64,000 nucleotides of DNA from Roseivirga sp. (GCA_018402485.1 JAGYIY010000002.1:186001-250000); one strand, 5' to 3'; shown: positions 36,644 to 49,363, numbered from the stretch's first letter. The notes: generated by a model from the sequence alone, not told the origin. Translations and numbers: made by a program.

Positions 36644-37651
36644 TTGAAAGCAACCGGTCCGCTCATTAGCATTATCATGCCTTTGAAGAACATGCAAGCT
36701 TACCTTGCCGAAACACTCAAAAGCATTCAGCAACAAAGCCATGCACTTTGGGAATTGCATATTGTAGACGACCATTCTGAAGACGATACCATGAACATCG
36801 TACGGCAATTCAGCGAAGATGAGCGCATTTCGTACGTCACAAATACAGGGAATGGAATCATTCCTGCTTTACAAAAGGCTTTCGCACAATGCAACGGCAC
36901 GATGATTACGAGAATGGATGGTGACGATTTGATGCCAACCCATCGATTGGCATCCATGACCCATGCGTTGGCAAGGAGTGGAAGTAAAACAATGGTCACA
37001 GGTAAAGTAAAATACTTTGGTGAATCGCCTGTCAGCGAGGGATATTTAAAGTATGAACAATGGCTGAATGAAAGAATCGTTCAAGAAGATCATTGGGATT
37101 GGATCTATAGAGAATGTGTGGTAGCCTCCCCCAACTGGATGATGTACAAGGAAGCCTTGGAGGCCATCGGTGGATTTGATGAGCTGCTTTATCCCGAAGA
37201 TTACGATTTGATCTTAAGGTGCTACAACCACCAGTTTCAGATCAAAGGAATACATGAAACCACTTTGCTTTGGAGAGAGCATCCGAAAAGAACCTCCAGA
37301 AATTCGCAACACTACAACCAAGAAAGTTTCTTTGCGCTAAAGATCAAAAGGTTCTTAGCCTTCGAAAGCCAACATAAATCGCTGTACCTGATCGGTACCA
37401 TGCGCAAGGGCAAATTAGCCGCCAGATGTTTACTACAAGAAAACGAAGCCTTTCAATGGTTCGATCGACAACAGGAAGGACATCGCAAGAAAATTTACGG
37501 CCAAGACATTCATGACATCAATCTTATGCCTGAAAACAAGGAAGCACATGCCCTGATCACTGTTTTTCCGGAAGACGAAGAAAGGAATGTGCTAGAAAGT
37601 TTCTTGAATAACCTAGGTTTTGAATTTGGGCACAATTGTTGGTATCTTTAA
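36644..37651 (+). CDS. Glycosyltransferase family 2 protein
   Basis: 335 residues. The GT-A opening LISIIMPLKNMQAYLAETLKSIQQQS is followed by VDDHSEDDT and the metal-binding region RMDGDDLMPTHR (DxD-type), with a later PEDYDLILRCYNH. It transfers a sugar from a nucleotide donor, probably for surface polysaccharide, but acceptor and donor cannot be assigned. The start appears to be TTG at 36644, because no ATG or GTG lies in frame before the first beta-strand. It begins 10 bp after the molybdenum hydroxylase gene. Confidence 0.85.
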   Translation: MKATGPLISIIMPLKNMQAYLAETLKSIQQQSHALWELHIVDDHSEDDTMNIVRQFSEDERISYVTNTGNGIIPALQKAFAQCNGTMITRMDGDDLMPTHRLASMTHALARSGSKTMVTGKVKYFGESPVSEGYLKYEQWLNERIVQEDHWDWIYRECVVASPNWMMYKEALEAIGGFDELLYPEDYDLILRCYNHQFQIKGIHETTLLWREHPKRTSRNSQHYNQESFFALKIKRFLAFESQHKSLYLIGTMRKGKLAARCLLQENEAFQWFDRQQEGHRKKIYGQDIHDINLMPENKEAHALITVFPEDEERNVLESFLNNLGFEFGHNCWYL

Positions 37652-37671
37652 AATAGGTTAAAAAGATTGAA

Positions 37672-38382
37672 ATGAACAACAAAGGAACTTTACTCACGGC
37701 CATTATCTTGGCCCTTGCCATTGCACTTAGTGGCTACTTTATTGGCAACATGCATAAAAAAGGCAAGGCCTATGACCGAAGCGTGGAAGTCAAAGGCCTT
37801 GCAGAAAGAGAAGTGAAAGCTGACTTGGCCGTTTGGCCCTTTCAGATCAGCAATGCGGGCAACGATTTGGCCGAAATGCAAAGAGAGATTGCCAACCACA
37901 AAGAAGAGGTTGAGCAATTCTTAAGCGATTTAGGTTTTGGCCCTGAAGAATTGAATGTGGGGTCGACACAAATTGAAGATGCCATGGCCAATGTGTATGG
38001 CAACAATGCACGCAGTGCCTTTCGCTACATTGCCAAGTCAGATTTCACCATTCGTACGAACCAAACAGAGAAACTAAAAGAAGCCGTGAGTGCTTCCCTG
38101 GCTTTGGCCGCCAAAGGAATCTTACTCAACGCAAAAAACACCTGGCAGCCCATTGAATATATTTTCACCGGACTCAACAACATCAAACCCGCCATGATTG
38201 CCGAGGCCACAGAAAATGCCAGACAAGTAGCCGAAAAGTTTGCCCAAGACTCCAATTCGGCAGTCGGTAAGATCAAGAGTGCGAGACAGGGTATTTTTTC
38301 TATCTCCAACCGAGACCAAAACACCCCTGAAATTAAGAATGTAAGGGTGGTTACCACCATTCATTACCTATTAAAAGATTAG
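37672..38382 (+). CDS. SIMPL (DUF541) domain-containing membrane-anchored protein
   Basis: 236 residues. An N-terminal anchor (LLTAIILALAIALSGYFIG) is followed by the SIMPL domain: RSVEVKGLAEREVKADLAVWP, LGFGPEELNVGSTQIEDAM, the Ala-rich helix MIAEATENARQVAEKFAQDS and the last strand VRVVTTIHYLL. The family is periplasmic and of uncertain function. The partial gene at the left edge of the window appears related. Confidence 0.87.
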   Translation: MNNKGTLLTAIILALAIALSGYFIGNMHKKGKAYDRSVEVKGLAEREVKADLAVWPFQISNAGNDLAEMQREIANHKEEVEQFLSDLGFGPEELNVGSTQIEDAMANVYGNNARSAFRYIAKSDFTIRTNQTEKLKEAVSASLALAAKGILLNAKNTWQPIEYIFTGLNNIKPAMIAEATENARQVAEKFAQDSNSAVGKIKSARQGIFSISNRDQNTPEIKNVRVVTTIHYLLKD

Positions 38383-38468
38383 GCATCGAACTAAATCGAA
38401 AAACATAGGAAAAGCTGCTTAACTTTTGATGGGAATTTCACTACATTTGCACCTCAATTTGGCGGAAA

Positions 38469-39407
38469 GTGAAAAACAATACCCACGATCATAAGATATT
38501 TGCTGGAACAGGCTCTTTGGAGCTGGGTAAAAACATTGCCGAATTCTATGGTCAAAGTTTAGGTGGTATTCATCTTCAAAAGTTTTCTGATGGTGAAATG
38601 GCGCCTTATTACACAGAATCCATTCGTGGTGCCAATGTTTTTCTGATTCAATCCACCATGGCGCCTAGCGATAATTTGATCGAATTGTGCTTGATGATTG
38701 ATGCCGCCAAAAGGGCTAGTGCCTACAAAATCATTGCCGTTCTTCCCTACTTCGGTTATGCCCGTCAAGACAGAAAAGACAAACCAAGAATTGCCATTGG
38801 AGCCAAGATGGTAGCTAACTTATTAACAGCTGCTGGTGCCGATCGTATTATGACTTGTGATTTACATGCCGGTCAGATTCAAGGATTTTTTGACATTCCT
38901 GTGGATCATCTTGATGGTTCCGCCATTTTTGTGCCCTACCTCAGAAGTTTAAATTTAGACAATCTGCTGTTTGCTTCTCCCGATGTGGGGGGTGTAAAAC
39001 GTACACGGTCTTACGCGCAATATTTCAATGCGGAGATGGTCGTGATCGATAAACATAGAAAAAGACCCAATGAGGTTGCGGAAATGCGCATCATAGGTAA
39101 CGTTGAAGGCAGGAATGTGGTCTTGGTGGACGACCTGGTAGATACGGGAGGCACGCTGTGCAAAGCTGCTCAAATCATTATGGATGAGGGCGCATCTTCA
39201 GTAAGAGCCGTTTGTACGCATCCTGTTCTTTCCGGAAAGGCATACGAAAACATTAGTGCATCAGTTTTAGAAGAATTGGTGGTAACAGATACCATACCCT
39301 TAGGGCAGGAATCTGAAAAAATTAGAGTATTAACAGTAGGAGAGCTTTTTTCTAAAGCCATTAAAAACATAACCGTTCACGGTTCAATCAGTCAACTATT
39401 TATTTAA
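38469..39407 (+). CDS. prs: Ribose-phosphate pyrophosphokinase
   Basis: 312 residues. It has the class I PRPP synthetase motifs KFSDGEMAPYY, RQDRKDKPRIAIGAKMVANLL, CDLHAGQIQGFFDIPVDHL and the PRPP loop VVLVDDLVDTGGTLCKAA. It makes PRPP from ribose 5-phosphate and ATP for nucleotide, His and Trp synthesis. The start is GTG at 38469; no better start precedes the first strand. rplY follows after 12 bp, the common prs-rplY pairing. Confidence 0.95.
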   Translation: MKNNTHDHKIFAGTGSLELGKNIAEFYGQSLGGIHLQKFSDGEMAPYYTESIRGANVFLIQSTMAPSDNLIELCLMIDAAKRASAYKIIAVLPYFGYARQDRKDKPRIAIGAKMVANLLTAAGADRIMTCDLHAGQIQGFFDIPVDHLDGSAIFVPYLRSLNLDNLLFASPDVGGVKRTRSYAQYFNAEMVVIDKHRKRPNEVAEMRIIGNVEGRNVVLVDDLVDTGGTLCKAAQIIMDEGASSVRAVCTHPVLSGKAYENISASVLEELVVTDTIPLGQESEKIRVLTVGELFSKAIKNITVHGSISQLFI

Positions 39408-39419
39408 CAAACATATATT

Positions 39420-40052
39420 ATGAGAGAAGTAGAGATTATAGGGTTTAAAAGAGCAAATCTCGGTAAAGCTGAAGCCAGCAAAATCAGAGAGGAAGGCAAT
39501 GTGCCGGGTGTATTGTACGGTGGAGATGAAGTGATTCACTTCTATGCCCCTGCCATTCAATTCCGTGCGGCTTTGTACACCGACCAGGCTTGTTTTATCA
39601 AGGTTAACATTGAAGGGCACGAGACCCGCGCCATTGTTCAAGAAACACAATGGCATCCGGTAAGTGAAACCTTACTACATGTTGACTTGCTAGAATTACA
39701 TGTTGGTAAACCTGTAAAAATGAACATTCCGGTAAGAACTGTAGGTGTAGCACCTGGAGTTGCTGCTGGTGGAACATTGATCATAAAGAACCCACGTTTA
39801 TCGATCAAAGCCTTGCCTAAAAATATGCCAGAGCATATTGAGGTTGATGTTTCGGCCCTTCAAATGGGAAAAGCCATTAAAGTAGGTGCTTTAGAGGCAA
39901 AAGATTTTGAATTCTTAACAAGTCCGATTGTCACCGTTGTGAACGTGGCCATTCCTAGAGCCCTTAGAGGTAAATCGGAAGCAGAGCTTGAGGAAGAAGA
40001 AGCAGCGGAAGCAGCGGAGGGTGGTGAGTCTGAAGAAAATACTGAAGGATAA
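39420..40052 (+). CDS. rplY: 50S ribosomal protein L25/general stress protein Ctc
   Basis: 210 residues. The N-terminal 5S-rRNA-binding domain carries KAEASKIREEGNVPGVLYGG and ETQWHPVSETLLHVDLLEL. The TL5/CTC C-terminal domain carries MNIPVRTVGVAPGVAAGGTL and PKNMPEHIEVDVSALQMG. A Glu-rich tail (EAELEEEEAAEAAEG) is usual for Bacteroidota. It sits in the prs-rplY operon and is followed by a terminator. Confidence 0.95.
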   Translation: MREVEIIGFKRANLGKAEASKIREEGNVPGVLYGGDEVIHFYAPAIQFRAALYTDQACFIKVNIEGHETRAIVQETQWHPVSETLLHVDLLELHVGKPVKMNIPVRTVGVAPGVAAGGTLIIKNPRLSIKALPKNMPEHIEVDVSALQMGKAIKVGALEAKDFEFLTSPIVTVVNVAIPRALRGKSEAELEEEEAAEAAEGGESEENTEG

Positions 40053-40073
40053 ACCTTTTAAAACACATATAAA

Positions 40074-40104
40074 AATCCTGCCCTTTTCGGGGTGGGATTT
40101 TTTA
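40074..40104 (+). terminator. Rho-independent terminator after rplY
   Basis: AATCCTGCCC and GGGGTGGGATT pair with two G-T wobbles across TTTTC and are followed by a T-run. It ends the prs-rplY transcript before pth. Confidence 0.85.
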
Positions 40105-40133
40105 TTTTAGCACCAAAATAAAAACTTGTAGCC

Positions 40134-40694
40134 ATGAAATATTTAGTAGTTGGGTTAGGGAATATTGGGGCCGAATATGAATTGACGCGTCACAACATCG
40201 GTTTTTTAACCCTAGACCGATTGGCTGATACAAAAGAGGCAAAATTCGAAATGAATCGACATGCCTTTTACACAGAAATCAAGTACAAAGGGCGTAGTAT
40301 ACATTTGATTAAGCCTACAACCTACATGAATTTAAGTGGTAAAGCAGTAAAATTCTGGATGCAAGAACTGAAAGTTGAAAAGAGCAATGTACTCATCATT
40401 GTCGATGATATTGCCCTTCCTTTCGGTAAACTGAGGTTAAGAACGAAAGGCTCTAGTGCAGGGCACAATGGTTTGAAGAACATAGAGGATTTAACAGGTG
40501 GACAAGACTATTCACGGATAAAATTTGGCATAGGAGATGACTTTCAACGTGGTCAGCAGGTGGATTATGTATTGAGCAAATTCTCTCATAAAGAATTTGA
40601 AGAATTACCTTTTGCTATGGACAAAGCCATCGATATGATCTTTGGATTTTGTACCATAGGAGCAGCCAGAACCATGACAGAGTACAACGACTAA
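40134..40694 (+). CDS. pth: Peptidyl-tRNA hydrolase
   Basis: 186 residues. It has the Pth signatures VGLGNIGAEYELTRHNIGF with the catalytic His in TRHN, KPTTYMNLSGKAV, VDDIALPFGKLRLRTKGSSAGHNGLKNI, and KFGIGD. It frees tRNA from drop-off peptidyl-tRNA. Full length, and followed 13 bp later by the thiamine-binding protein gene. Confidence 0.96.
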   Translation: MKYLVVGLGNIGAEYELTRHNIGFLTLDRLADTKEAKFEMNRHAFYTEIKYKGRSIHLIKPTTYMNLSGKAVKFWMQELKVEKSNVLIIVDDIALPFGKLRLRTKGSSAGHNGLKNIEDLTGGQDYSRIKFGIGDDFQRGQQVDYVLSKFSHKEFEELPFAMDKAIDMIFGFCTIGAARTMTEYND

Positions 40695-40707
40695 ACTTGA
40701 AGCAACA

Positions 40708-41004
40708 ATGATCGTCAATTTAGGAATCCAAGTATTGCCTGTTCAATCTTCTCAAAAAGCCTACGATACTGTGGATGAATGTATTGCATGCATTCAGCAA
40801 TCAGGGGTGAAATACCAAGTTACCCCTTTCGAAACCATTTTGGAAGGTGAATACAAAGAAGTTATGCAAGTCTTTCATCACGTATTTGACTTGGCCAATG
40901 CCTTAAGTCCCGAAACAGTGATTCAAGCTCGGCTGCACAGCAAACGGGATACAGATGTCTCAGCAGAGGAAAAGACAGCCAAATTCAAGGAAGAACACCC
41001 TTAA
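40708..41004 (+). CDS. Thiamine-binding protein, MTH1187/YkoF family
   Basis: 98 residues. The sequence VNLGIQVLPVQSSQKAYDTVDECI, VTPFETILEGEYKEVMQVFHH and VIQARLHSKRD fits the small ferredoxin-like-fold MTH1187 family (formerly DUF77), members of which bind thiamine. No TPP riboswitch or thiamine transport gene is nearby, so the role is inferred from family only. It overlaps the convergent metF stop by 4 bp. Confidence 0.82.
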   Translation: MIVNLGIQVLPVQSSQKAYDTVDECIACIQQSGVKYQVTPFETILEGEYKEVMQVFHHVFDLANALSPETVIQARLHSKRDTDVSAEEKTAKFKEEHP

Positions 41005-41954
41005 AAAAGGGCTTCTGCAATCCTAGTAATTACTTTACTCTTACTCATCGTGTAGTAATGCAAGACAGGTGCTCCCTTTTCCATTAATTCTTTAGACTGC
41101 TGAATTGCCCATTCAATACCTACCTCACGCACATCTTCGTTGTTTTTGCAACCCTCCAAAGCTTCCACCAAATCATCTGGTAAGTCTACATGGAAAATAC
41201 TTGGGAGAATATTCATATGGTTCAAGGTAGTAATGGGTTTTAGACCCGGGATGATAGGCACATGAATACCCTCTTCTCGACATTTATCCACAAATTGAAA
41301 GTATTTTTGATTGTCAAAAAACATCTGAGTTACTACGTATTCTGCTCCCTGATCTACTTTCATTTTGAGGTATTTTAAATCAGATTTGAGACTCGGTGCT
41401 TCGAAGTGTTTTTCTGGATAACCTGCTACACCCACACAAAAGCTAGTAGGGTTTCTTGTCACTTCTTCATGAATGTATTTACCTTGGTTGAGTTCCATCA
41501 CCTGACCTAATAATTCGTTGGCGTAAGCATGACCTCCCTCATCGGGAATAAAACGACCTTCGCTTTTGATGGCATCTCCACGAAGTACAAGAATATTATC
41601 GACCCCAAGAAAATCAAGATCAATCAAGGCGTTTTCTGTTTCTTCCTTGTTGAATCCCCCACAAATAATATGTGGTACAGCATCGATGTGATACTTGTTC
41701 ATGATGGCTGCACAAATACCAACGGTGCCCGGCCGCTTTCGTGTAGTCACTTTTTCAAGCAAGCCATTTTCTCGCTTTTTGTACATGTATTCCTCACGAT
41801 GATAGGTAACATCAATAAAAGGAGGCTTAAACTCCATCAAAGGATCGATGGCGGCAAATATGCTATCAATGCTCTCTCCTTTTACGGGAGGTAAAATTTC
41901 AAAGCTAAATAGGGTCTTCCCTTTGGCTTGCTTAATGTGTTCTGTAATTTTCAT
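41001..41954 (-). CDS. metF: Methylenetetrahydrofolate reductase
   Basis: 317 residues. The TIM-barrel MTHFR motifs are seen: TLFSFEILPPVKGES (catalytic Glu), IDVTYHREE, ILVLRGDAIK, VGVAGYPEKH, VDQGAEYVVTQMFFDN and PIIPGLKPI. It reduces 5,10-methylene-THF to 5-methyl-THF, the methyl donor for the MetH encoded just upstream. It is the third gene of the metH(N)-metH(C)-metF operon, 30 bp after the preceding gene. Confidence 0.96.
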   Translation of the reverse strand: MKITEHIKQAKGKTLFSFEILPPVKGESIDSIFAAIDPLMEFKPPFIDVTYHREEYMYKKRENGLLEKVTTRKRPGTVGICAAIMNKYHIDAVPHIICGGFNKEETENALIDLDFLGVDNILVLRGDAIKSEGRFIPDEGGHAYANELLGQVMELNQGKYIHEEVTRNPTSFCVGVAGYPEKHFEAPSLKSDLKYLKMKVDQGAEYVVTQMFFDNQKYFQFVDKCREEGIHVPIIPGLKPITTLNHMNILPSIFHVDLPDDLVEALEGCKNNEDVREVGIEWAIQQSKELMEKGAPVLHYYTMSKSKVITRIAEALF

Positions 41955-41984
41955 TAGGTCCTATTCAAATCATTTATGTTACGA

Positions 41985-44672
41985 CTAAACATCGTAGTTT
42001 AAGTTAGGCGCCAGCCATTTCTCTATCGTTTCTAGAGGCATATTTTTTCTTTGGGCATAATCAGCGGCCTGATCCTTTTCAATTTTTCCAAGACCAAAAT
42101 ATTTTGATTCCTCATGCATGATGTAAAACCCACTGACCGAAGAAGCAGGATACATGGCAAAAGACTCGGTAAGGCTGATACCTGTGTTCTTTTCAACTTC
42201 CAACAAATCAAAAAGCAATCTTTTCTCTGTATGATCGGGGCAGGCAGGGTAGCCTGGAGCCGGACGAATACCTTGATAGCTTTCTTTGATTAAGGCTTGA
42301 TTATCGAAAGTCTCATTTGCCGCGTACCCCCACAGTTCTTTCCGGACTTTTTCGTGCATTAATTCGGCAAAGGCCTCCGCCAGGCGATCAGCTACTGCTT
42401 TAATCATGATGGAGTTGTAATCATCATGATCTTTTTCAAATTTGTCAATGAGCGCCTCAATGCCTATTCCTGCAGTCACGGCAAACCCACCAATATAATC
42501 ATCACCCTCTCCTTTGGGAGCAATATAATCTGCCAAAGACAGATTAGGAAGTCCACTACCCTTCTTACCTTGCTGTCTCAGCATATGAAAGGTGGTTAGC
42601 ACTTCACTGCGGCTATTGTCGGTATAAACCTCTACATCATCGCCAACACTGTTGGCCGGATATAGACCCACCACACCGTTCGCGAACAATAAATCATCTT
42701 GAATCACCTCTTTCAACAATTGCTGTGCATCGGCAAAGAGCTTTTTAGCTTCCTCTCCTATGATTTCATTTTCAAAAATTTTCGGAAATTTCCCTTTGAG
42801 CATCCATGTGCTGAAAAAAGGTGTCCAATCAATGTAATTGGCAATTTCTTGTATGCTATAAGATTTAAAGGTATGATTTCCCAGTTGCTTGGGCTCATGG
42901 AAAATTTTTTCAGACCAATTGACTTTGAGCTTGTTGGCCAAGGCACGTCGATAGGGAATGTAGTTCTTGTTCTCCTTGCGATTGGCATGATCTTCTCTCA
43001 ACTGGCTATACTCAGCCTTAATTCGTTCATGAATAGCCTTAGCCGTCTTCTTTCCAATTAACTCACCTGCCACAGGAACTGATCTCGAAGCATCTAACAC
43101 ATGTATCACAGAACCTGAATAGACAGGGTCAATTTTTACAGCGGTATGGATACGACTGGTAGTGGCCCCACCTATCATCAGCGGCAAACGCATGCCTCGG
43201 CGCTCCATTTCTTTGGCCACGGTAACCATCTCATCGAGCGACGGTGTGATCAAGCCACTTAGACCTATGGCATCTACATTATGCTCAATAGCAGCATCCA
43301 AGATTTTATCTGGTGGTACCATCACGCCTAAATCAACGATATCGAAATTATTGCAAGCCAATACGACACCTACAATATTTTTACCTATGTCGTGGACATC
43401 GCCTTTTACCGTGGCCAGAAGCACCTTAGAAGCTGCAGAGGTATCTTTGTTAGCGGCCTTCTCCGCCTCTAGATATGGAAAGAGATAGGCCACTGCTTTT
43501 TTCATTACCCGAGCACTTTTTACTACTTGTGGAAGAAACATCTTACCACTGCCAAACAAATCGCCCACCACATTCATACCATCCATCAAAGGCCCCTCAA
43601 TCACATACAAGGGCTTATCATATTGTTGTCTGGCTTCTTCCGTATCCGCTTCTATGTATTCCACAATGCCTTTGACCAAAGAATGCTCTAGCCTTTTTTC
43701 GACAGACTCCTTACGCCAAGCATCATCTCGCACTTGCTGTTTCCCCTCACCTTTTACGGTTTCGGCAAATTCTAAAAGTCTCTCAGTAGCGTCTGCCCTT
43801 CTATTGAGTAGCACATCTTCTACCCTTTCCAGCAAATCTTTTGGAATATCGTCATATACTTCCAGCATGGTAGGGTTTACAATCCCCATATCCATTCCCT
43901 CGCGAATGGCGTGGTATAGAAAAGCGGAGTGCATGGCTTCTCGTACAGGATTGTTTCCGCGGAAAGAAAAGGAAACATTGCTGACACCTCCGCTAACATG
44001 GGCACCCGGTAAGTTTTCTCGAATCCAACGTGTGGCTCTAAAAAAGTCGACCGCATTGTTATTATGCTCTTCAATCCCAGTGGCTACTGGAAAGATATTA
44101 GGGTCAAAAATGATGTCATTGGCAGGAAATTTTACTTGGTTGACCAAGATATTATAACTCCTTTGGCAAATTTCTACTCTTCTATCGTAGGAGTCTGCTT
44201 GCCCCTTTTCATCGAAGGCCATAACAATGACTGCTGCTCCATAGCGCTTTACTTTTTTGGCATGGGCGATGAATTGTGACTCACCTTCCTTAAGGGAAAT
44301 GGAATTGACTACGCCTTTACCTTGAATGCATTTGAGACCTGCTTCAATGATTTCCCATTTGGAGGAGTCAATCATAACAGGGATGCGAGCAATGTCAGGT
44401 TCAGCTGCAATTAAGTTTAGAAACTTAACCATGGCTTGTTTGCCATCAAGCATGCCTTCATCCATATTGACATCTAAAATCTGAGCCCCTCCATCTACCT
44501 GATTTCGAGCTACTTCAATGGCTTCATCATAATTTTCGTCCAAAATCAATCGTGCAAACTTACGTGATCCAGTTACATTGGTACGCTCACCCACATTCAC
44601 AAAATTTGTTTCAGGGGTTACAATCAATGGCTCCAGGCCAGATAGGGTTAATGTTGCGTGTTCGATACTCAT
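41985..44672 (-). CDS. metH: Methionine synthase, folate/cobalamin/activation part (split MetH)
   Basis: 895 residues, equal to MetH without its homocysteine domain. In order it has the pterin-binding barrel ([33 protein letters not shown]), the B12-binding cap and Rossmann domain ([11 protein letters not shown] with the cobalt-ligand His near residue 426; GLSGLITPS), and the AdoMet-dependent reactivation domain ([15 protein letters not shown] near residue 803). Together with the separate homocysteine-binding protein encoded just upstream it makes methionine. The split is common in Bacteroidota and is not a frameshift: both parts have their own starts, 30 bp apart. Confidence 0.95.
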   Translation of the reverse strand: MSIEHATLTLSGLEPLIVTPETNFVNVGERTNVTGSRKFARLILDENYDEAIEVARNQVDGGAQILDVNMDEGMLDGKQAMVKFLNLIAAEPDIARIPVMIDSSKWEIIEAGLKCIQGKGVVNSISLKEGESQFIAHAKKVKRYGAAVIVMAFDEKGQADSYDRRVEICQRSYNILVNQVKFPANDIIFDPNIFPVATGIEEHNNNAVDFFRATRWIRENLPGAHVSGGVSNVSFSFRGNNPVREAMHSAFLYHAIREGMDMGIVNPTMLEVYDDIPKDLLERVEDVLLNRRADATERLLEFAETVKGEGKQQVRDDAWRKESVEKRLEHSLVKGIVEYIEADTEEARQQYDKPLYVIEGPLMDGMNVVGDLFGSGKMFLPQVVKSARVMKKAVAYLFPYLEAEKAANKDTSAASKVLLATVKGDVHDIGKNIVGVVLACNNFDIVDLGVMVPPDKILDAAIEHNVDAIGLSGLITPSLDEMVTVAKEMERRGMRLPLMIGGATTSRIHTAVKIDPVYSGSVIHVLDASRSVPVAGELIGKKTAKAIHERIKAEYSQLREDHANRKENKNYIPYRRALANKLKVNWSEKIFHEPKQLGNHTFKSYSIQEIANYIDWTPFFSTWMLKGKFPKIFENEIIGEEAKKLFADAQQLLKEVIQDDLLFANGVVGLYPANSVGDDVEVYTDNSRSEVLTTFHMLRQQGKKGSGLPNLSLADYIAPKGEGDDYIGGFAVTAGIGIEALIDKFEKDHDDYNSIMIKAVADRLAEAFAELMHEKVRKELWGYAANETFDNQALIKESYQGIRPAPGYPACPDHTEKRLLFDLLEVEKNTGISLTESFAMYPASSVSGFYIMHEESKYFGLGKIEKDQAADYAQRKNMPLETIEKWLAPNLNYDV

Positions 44673-44702
44673 AGGGTATTTAACATAAATGCTTTGATGG
44701 AA

Positions 44703-45716
44703 TTAAATGTTTAGGCCCACTAAATCGAAGGTGCGAGGCTGAACTTTGGCGGCTTCGATGGCCAAAGCTCTAATGTGTTCTGGAGTGGTGCCGCAGCAGC
44801 CTCCCACGATATTCAAGAAACCATTTTGGAGAAAATCAGAAACCTCTTCGGCCATCTCTTCAGGCGATTGATCATATTCTCCAAATTCATTGGGCAGTCC
44901 TGCGTTCGGATGCGCACTTGTGAAAAAAGGGGCTTTCTTCGATAATGTTTGCAAATAAGGTCTAAGTTGTTCGGCACCCAGAGCACAATTCAATCCAATA
45001 GAAAGCAAAGGCACATGAGAAAGTGAAATTAAAAAGGCCTCCGTAGTTTGTCCCGAGAGGGTTCTTCCACTCGCATCGGTGATGGTACCTGAAACCATAA
45101 TGGGCAACTCATACCCCTTGTGATCGAAAACTTCTTCAATGGCAAATAAAGCAGCCTTGGCATTGAGTGTATCAAAAACCGTTTCGACCAACAAAATATC
45201 AACGCCACCTTCTATTAAGGCTGCTATTTGTTCACCATAAGATTTGACCAAATCATCGAAATTGACAGCACGATATCCAGGGTCGTTCACATCAGGAGAT
45301 AAGGAAGCGGTACGGTTGGTAGGCCCAATGGAACCCGCTACAAAACGTGGTTTATGAGGTTCTTTTTCGGTAAATGCCGACGCAACCTCTTTTGCTATAC
45401 GCGCTGATTCAAAATTCAAGTCATAAACAGCAGATTCTAAATGGTAATCGGCCTGGGCAATGGAGGTAGAGCTAAAGGTATTGGTTTCAATAATGTCTGC
45501 TCCCGCTGCAAGGTACTGTTCGTGTATGTCTTTAATGATATCCGGACGTGTAAGAGAAAGCAAATCATTATTTCCTTTTAAAGGGTGTGCATGATCTTTA
45601 AACCTCTCACCTCTAAAGTCTTCTTCTTCTAGCGTGTGTCTTTGAATCATGGTGCCCATCGCACCATCTAAAACCAACACTTTTTCTTTCAGTAAATCCC
45701 GAATATTTGTTGCCAT
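44703..45716 (-). CDS. metH: Homocysteine S-methyltransferase domain of split methionine synthase
   Basis: 337 residues. It has the Hcy-binding TIM barrel with [24 protein letters not shown], the zinc ligands in GLNCALGA and [11 protein letters not shown], and [15 protein letters not shown]. This is the N-terminal module of MetH as a free-standing protein. It is the first gene of the met operon and has a SAM riboswitch in its leader. Confidence 0.94.
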   Translation of the reverse strand: MATNIRDLLKEKVLVLDGAMGTMIQRHTLEEEDFRGERFKDHAHPLKGNNDLLSLTRPDIIKDIHEQYLAAGADIIETNTFSSTSIAQADYHLESAVYDLNFESARIAKEVASAFTEKEPHKPRFVAGSIGPTNRTASLSPDVNDPGYRAVNFDDLVKSYGEQIAALIEGGVDILLVETVFDTLNAKAALFAIEEVFDHKGYELPIMVSGTITDASGRTLSGQTTEAFLISLSHVPLLSIGLNCALGAEQLRPYLQTLSKKAPFFTSAHPNAGLPNEFGEYDQSPEEMAEEVSDFLQNGFLNIVGGCCGTTPEHIRALAIEAAKVQPRTFDLVGLNI

Positions 45717-45731
45717 AAGGTATCATTATGG

Positions 45732-45864
45732 CTTATCTCAAAAGTTTTGCGGAGGTTCTAATCTCATCTTTTCCTCGATGTGTTCGAGGCTAGGAGTTAG
45801 CACCAGATTTTACTCAGGTTGCTAAGACTTCACAGGGCCTAGTCCCTCCGTCTTTCTTGATAAG
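45732..45864 (-). promoter_or_regulatory. SAM-I (S-box) riboswitch controlling metH-metF
   Basis: Read on the minus strand, the leader starts CTTATCAAGAAAGACGGAGG, continues with GACTAGGCCC, TGAAGTCTTAGCAACC and GGTGCTAACTCC, and closes with GATAAG to pair with CTTATC (P1). These are the conserved S-box core elements in the right order, including the kink-turn and the SAM-contacting segments. The element ends 15 bp before the metH(N) ATG, so control is probably by access to translation start, although termination cannot be excluded. It is the classic position for methionine synthesis genes. Confidence 0.93.
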
Positions 45865-45870
45865 CGACTG

Positions 45871-45903
45871 CAAAGTAAGCACAAAGAATTTTATTTTCCT
45901 AAA
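45871..45903 (-). promoter_or_regulatory. Putative promoter of the riboswitch/met operon
   Basis: On the minus strand, TTTA (45903-45900), a 21-bp spacer and TTACTTTG (45878-45871) approximate TTTG / TAnnTTTG. The predicted start of transcription falls a few bases before the riboswitch P1 stem. Confidence 0.45.
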
Positions 45904-45922
45904 TATCGTTTACTTTACCAAA

Positions 45923-46810
45923 ATGAAGTTAGCCGCTATAGACATTGGCTCTAATGCCATCAGATTTCAAATTACTCACATTACCTTTTATGAAGGAGAA
46001 CCTTACTTCAAGCGGCTCGAATATGTGCGATTTCCGCTTCGATTAGGCGACGATGCTTTCACACATGGTGAAATTAAACCCAAAACGGCCGATAAGCTTA
46101 TTAAACTGATGCATGCCTTTAAGATATTGATTGAATTATATGAGGTAGACGATTTTTATGCTTGTGCAACATCTGCCATGCGTGAGTCTAAGAATGGTAG
46201 CGCATTGGCTAAAAAAATTAAGCAGTTGTATGGCTTAAAAATCCATGTTATTGACGGAAGGCAGGAAGCAGCTCTTATTTTGAGAGTGATTAAAAAGGAG
46301 TTTCCAAATGAAGACTTTCTACACATAGATGTTGGTGGGGGGAGTACGGAATTGAACTTGGTCGTAAATAATAAAAATGTAGAAGTTCAATCATTTCAAT
46401 TAGGCTCAGTTCGCAATCAAAAAGATCCGGGTAACGCGCATATTTTTCAAGACATTCAACAATGGTTAAAAGAGAAGGTAACCTCTTCTATTCATTGCAT
46501 TGGAACAGGAGGCAACATCAGCAAAATCTATGAACTATCTGGAAATAGGAGTGGCTCGCGCCTACTTTCACTCAAGAAATTAATAACCATTCAAAATCAA
46601 TTAACCAGTCTGACGAAAGAAGAAAGAATTTACAAGCTGCACCTAAATCCTGATCGTGCTGATGTAATTGTTCCAGCTTCAATGATTTATCGAGAAATCA
46701 TGCAAATGATACGAGCAACATCTATTTTTGTGCCGAATACGGGTTTAAAAGACGGGATTATGGAAATGCTTTTCGACAACAATCAAGAGAAATTTCAAGG
46801 CAACTTTTAA
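45923..46810 (+). CDS. Ppx/GppA family exopolyphosphatase
   Basis: 295 residues from the ATG at 45923. The frame is open to 45857, but that part lies in the divergent riboswitch and promoter. The actin-like ATPase fold motifs are AAIDIGSNAIRFQI, ACATSAMRESKNG, VIDGRQEAALIL and HIDVGGGSTELNLV, with CIGTGGNISKI later. The short length (no HD domain) is typical of Bacteroidota. It hydrolyses polyphosphate or pppGpp ends. It is divergent from the met operon and convergent with gyrB. Confidence 0.88.
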   Translation: MKLAAIDIGSNAIRFQITHITFYEGEPYFKRLEYVRFPLRLGDDAFTHGEIKPKTADKLIKLMHAFKILIELYEVDDFYACATSAMRESKNGSALAKKIKQLYGLKIHVIDGRQEAALILRVIKKEFPNEDFLHIDVGGGSTELNLVVNNKNVEVQSFQLGSVRNQKDPGNAHIFQDIQQWLKEKVTSSIHCIGTGGNISKIYELSGNRSGSRLLSLKKLITIQNQLTSLTKEERIYKLHLNPDRADVIVPASMIYREIMQMIRATSIFVPNTGLKDGIMEMLFDNNQEKFQGNF

Positions 46811-46817
46811 AAGCAAA

Positions 46818-46850
46818 AAAGCCACCATTTTTCAATGGTGGCTTTGGTTT
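46818..46850. terminator. Bidirectional terminator between ppx and gyrB
   Basis: AAAGCCACCATT and AATGGTGGCTTT are perfect complements across TTTC. An A-run precedes and T residues follow, so it can stop transcripts from both convergent genes. Confidence 0.88.
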
Positions 46851-46866
46851 TATGTAGCGCTGAAGA

Positions 46867-49297
<2,431 letters not shown>

Positions 49298-49363
49298 AAA
49301 AAACTCTTTTTTGAACTAAAATGGTGTTTTATTCGTGTACGCAACAAATAAACAAAATTTCCA

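Noticed and set aside
36644..36646. Glycosyltransferase as a truncated gene because it lacks ATG
   Set aside because: The GT2 N-terminal strand is complete right after the TTG, and TTG starts are used elsewhere in the window (ftsX); treated as intact.
43654..44157. 167-codon open frame on the plus strand
   Set aside because: Antisense to metH with a Ser-rich shadow composition; no start context or family match.
41985..45716. metH broken by frameshift
   Set aside because: The two parts are separated by 30 bp with complete domains and proper starts on each side; the split form is usual in Bacteroidota.
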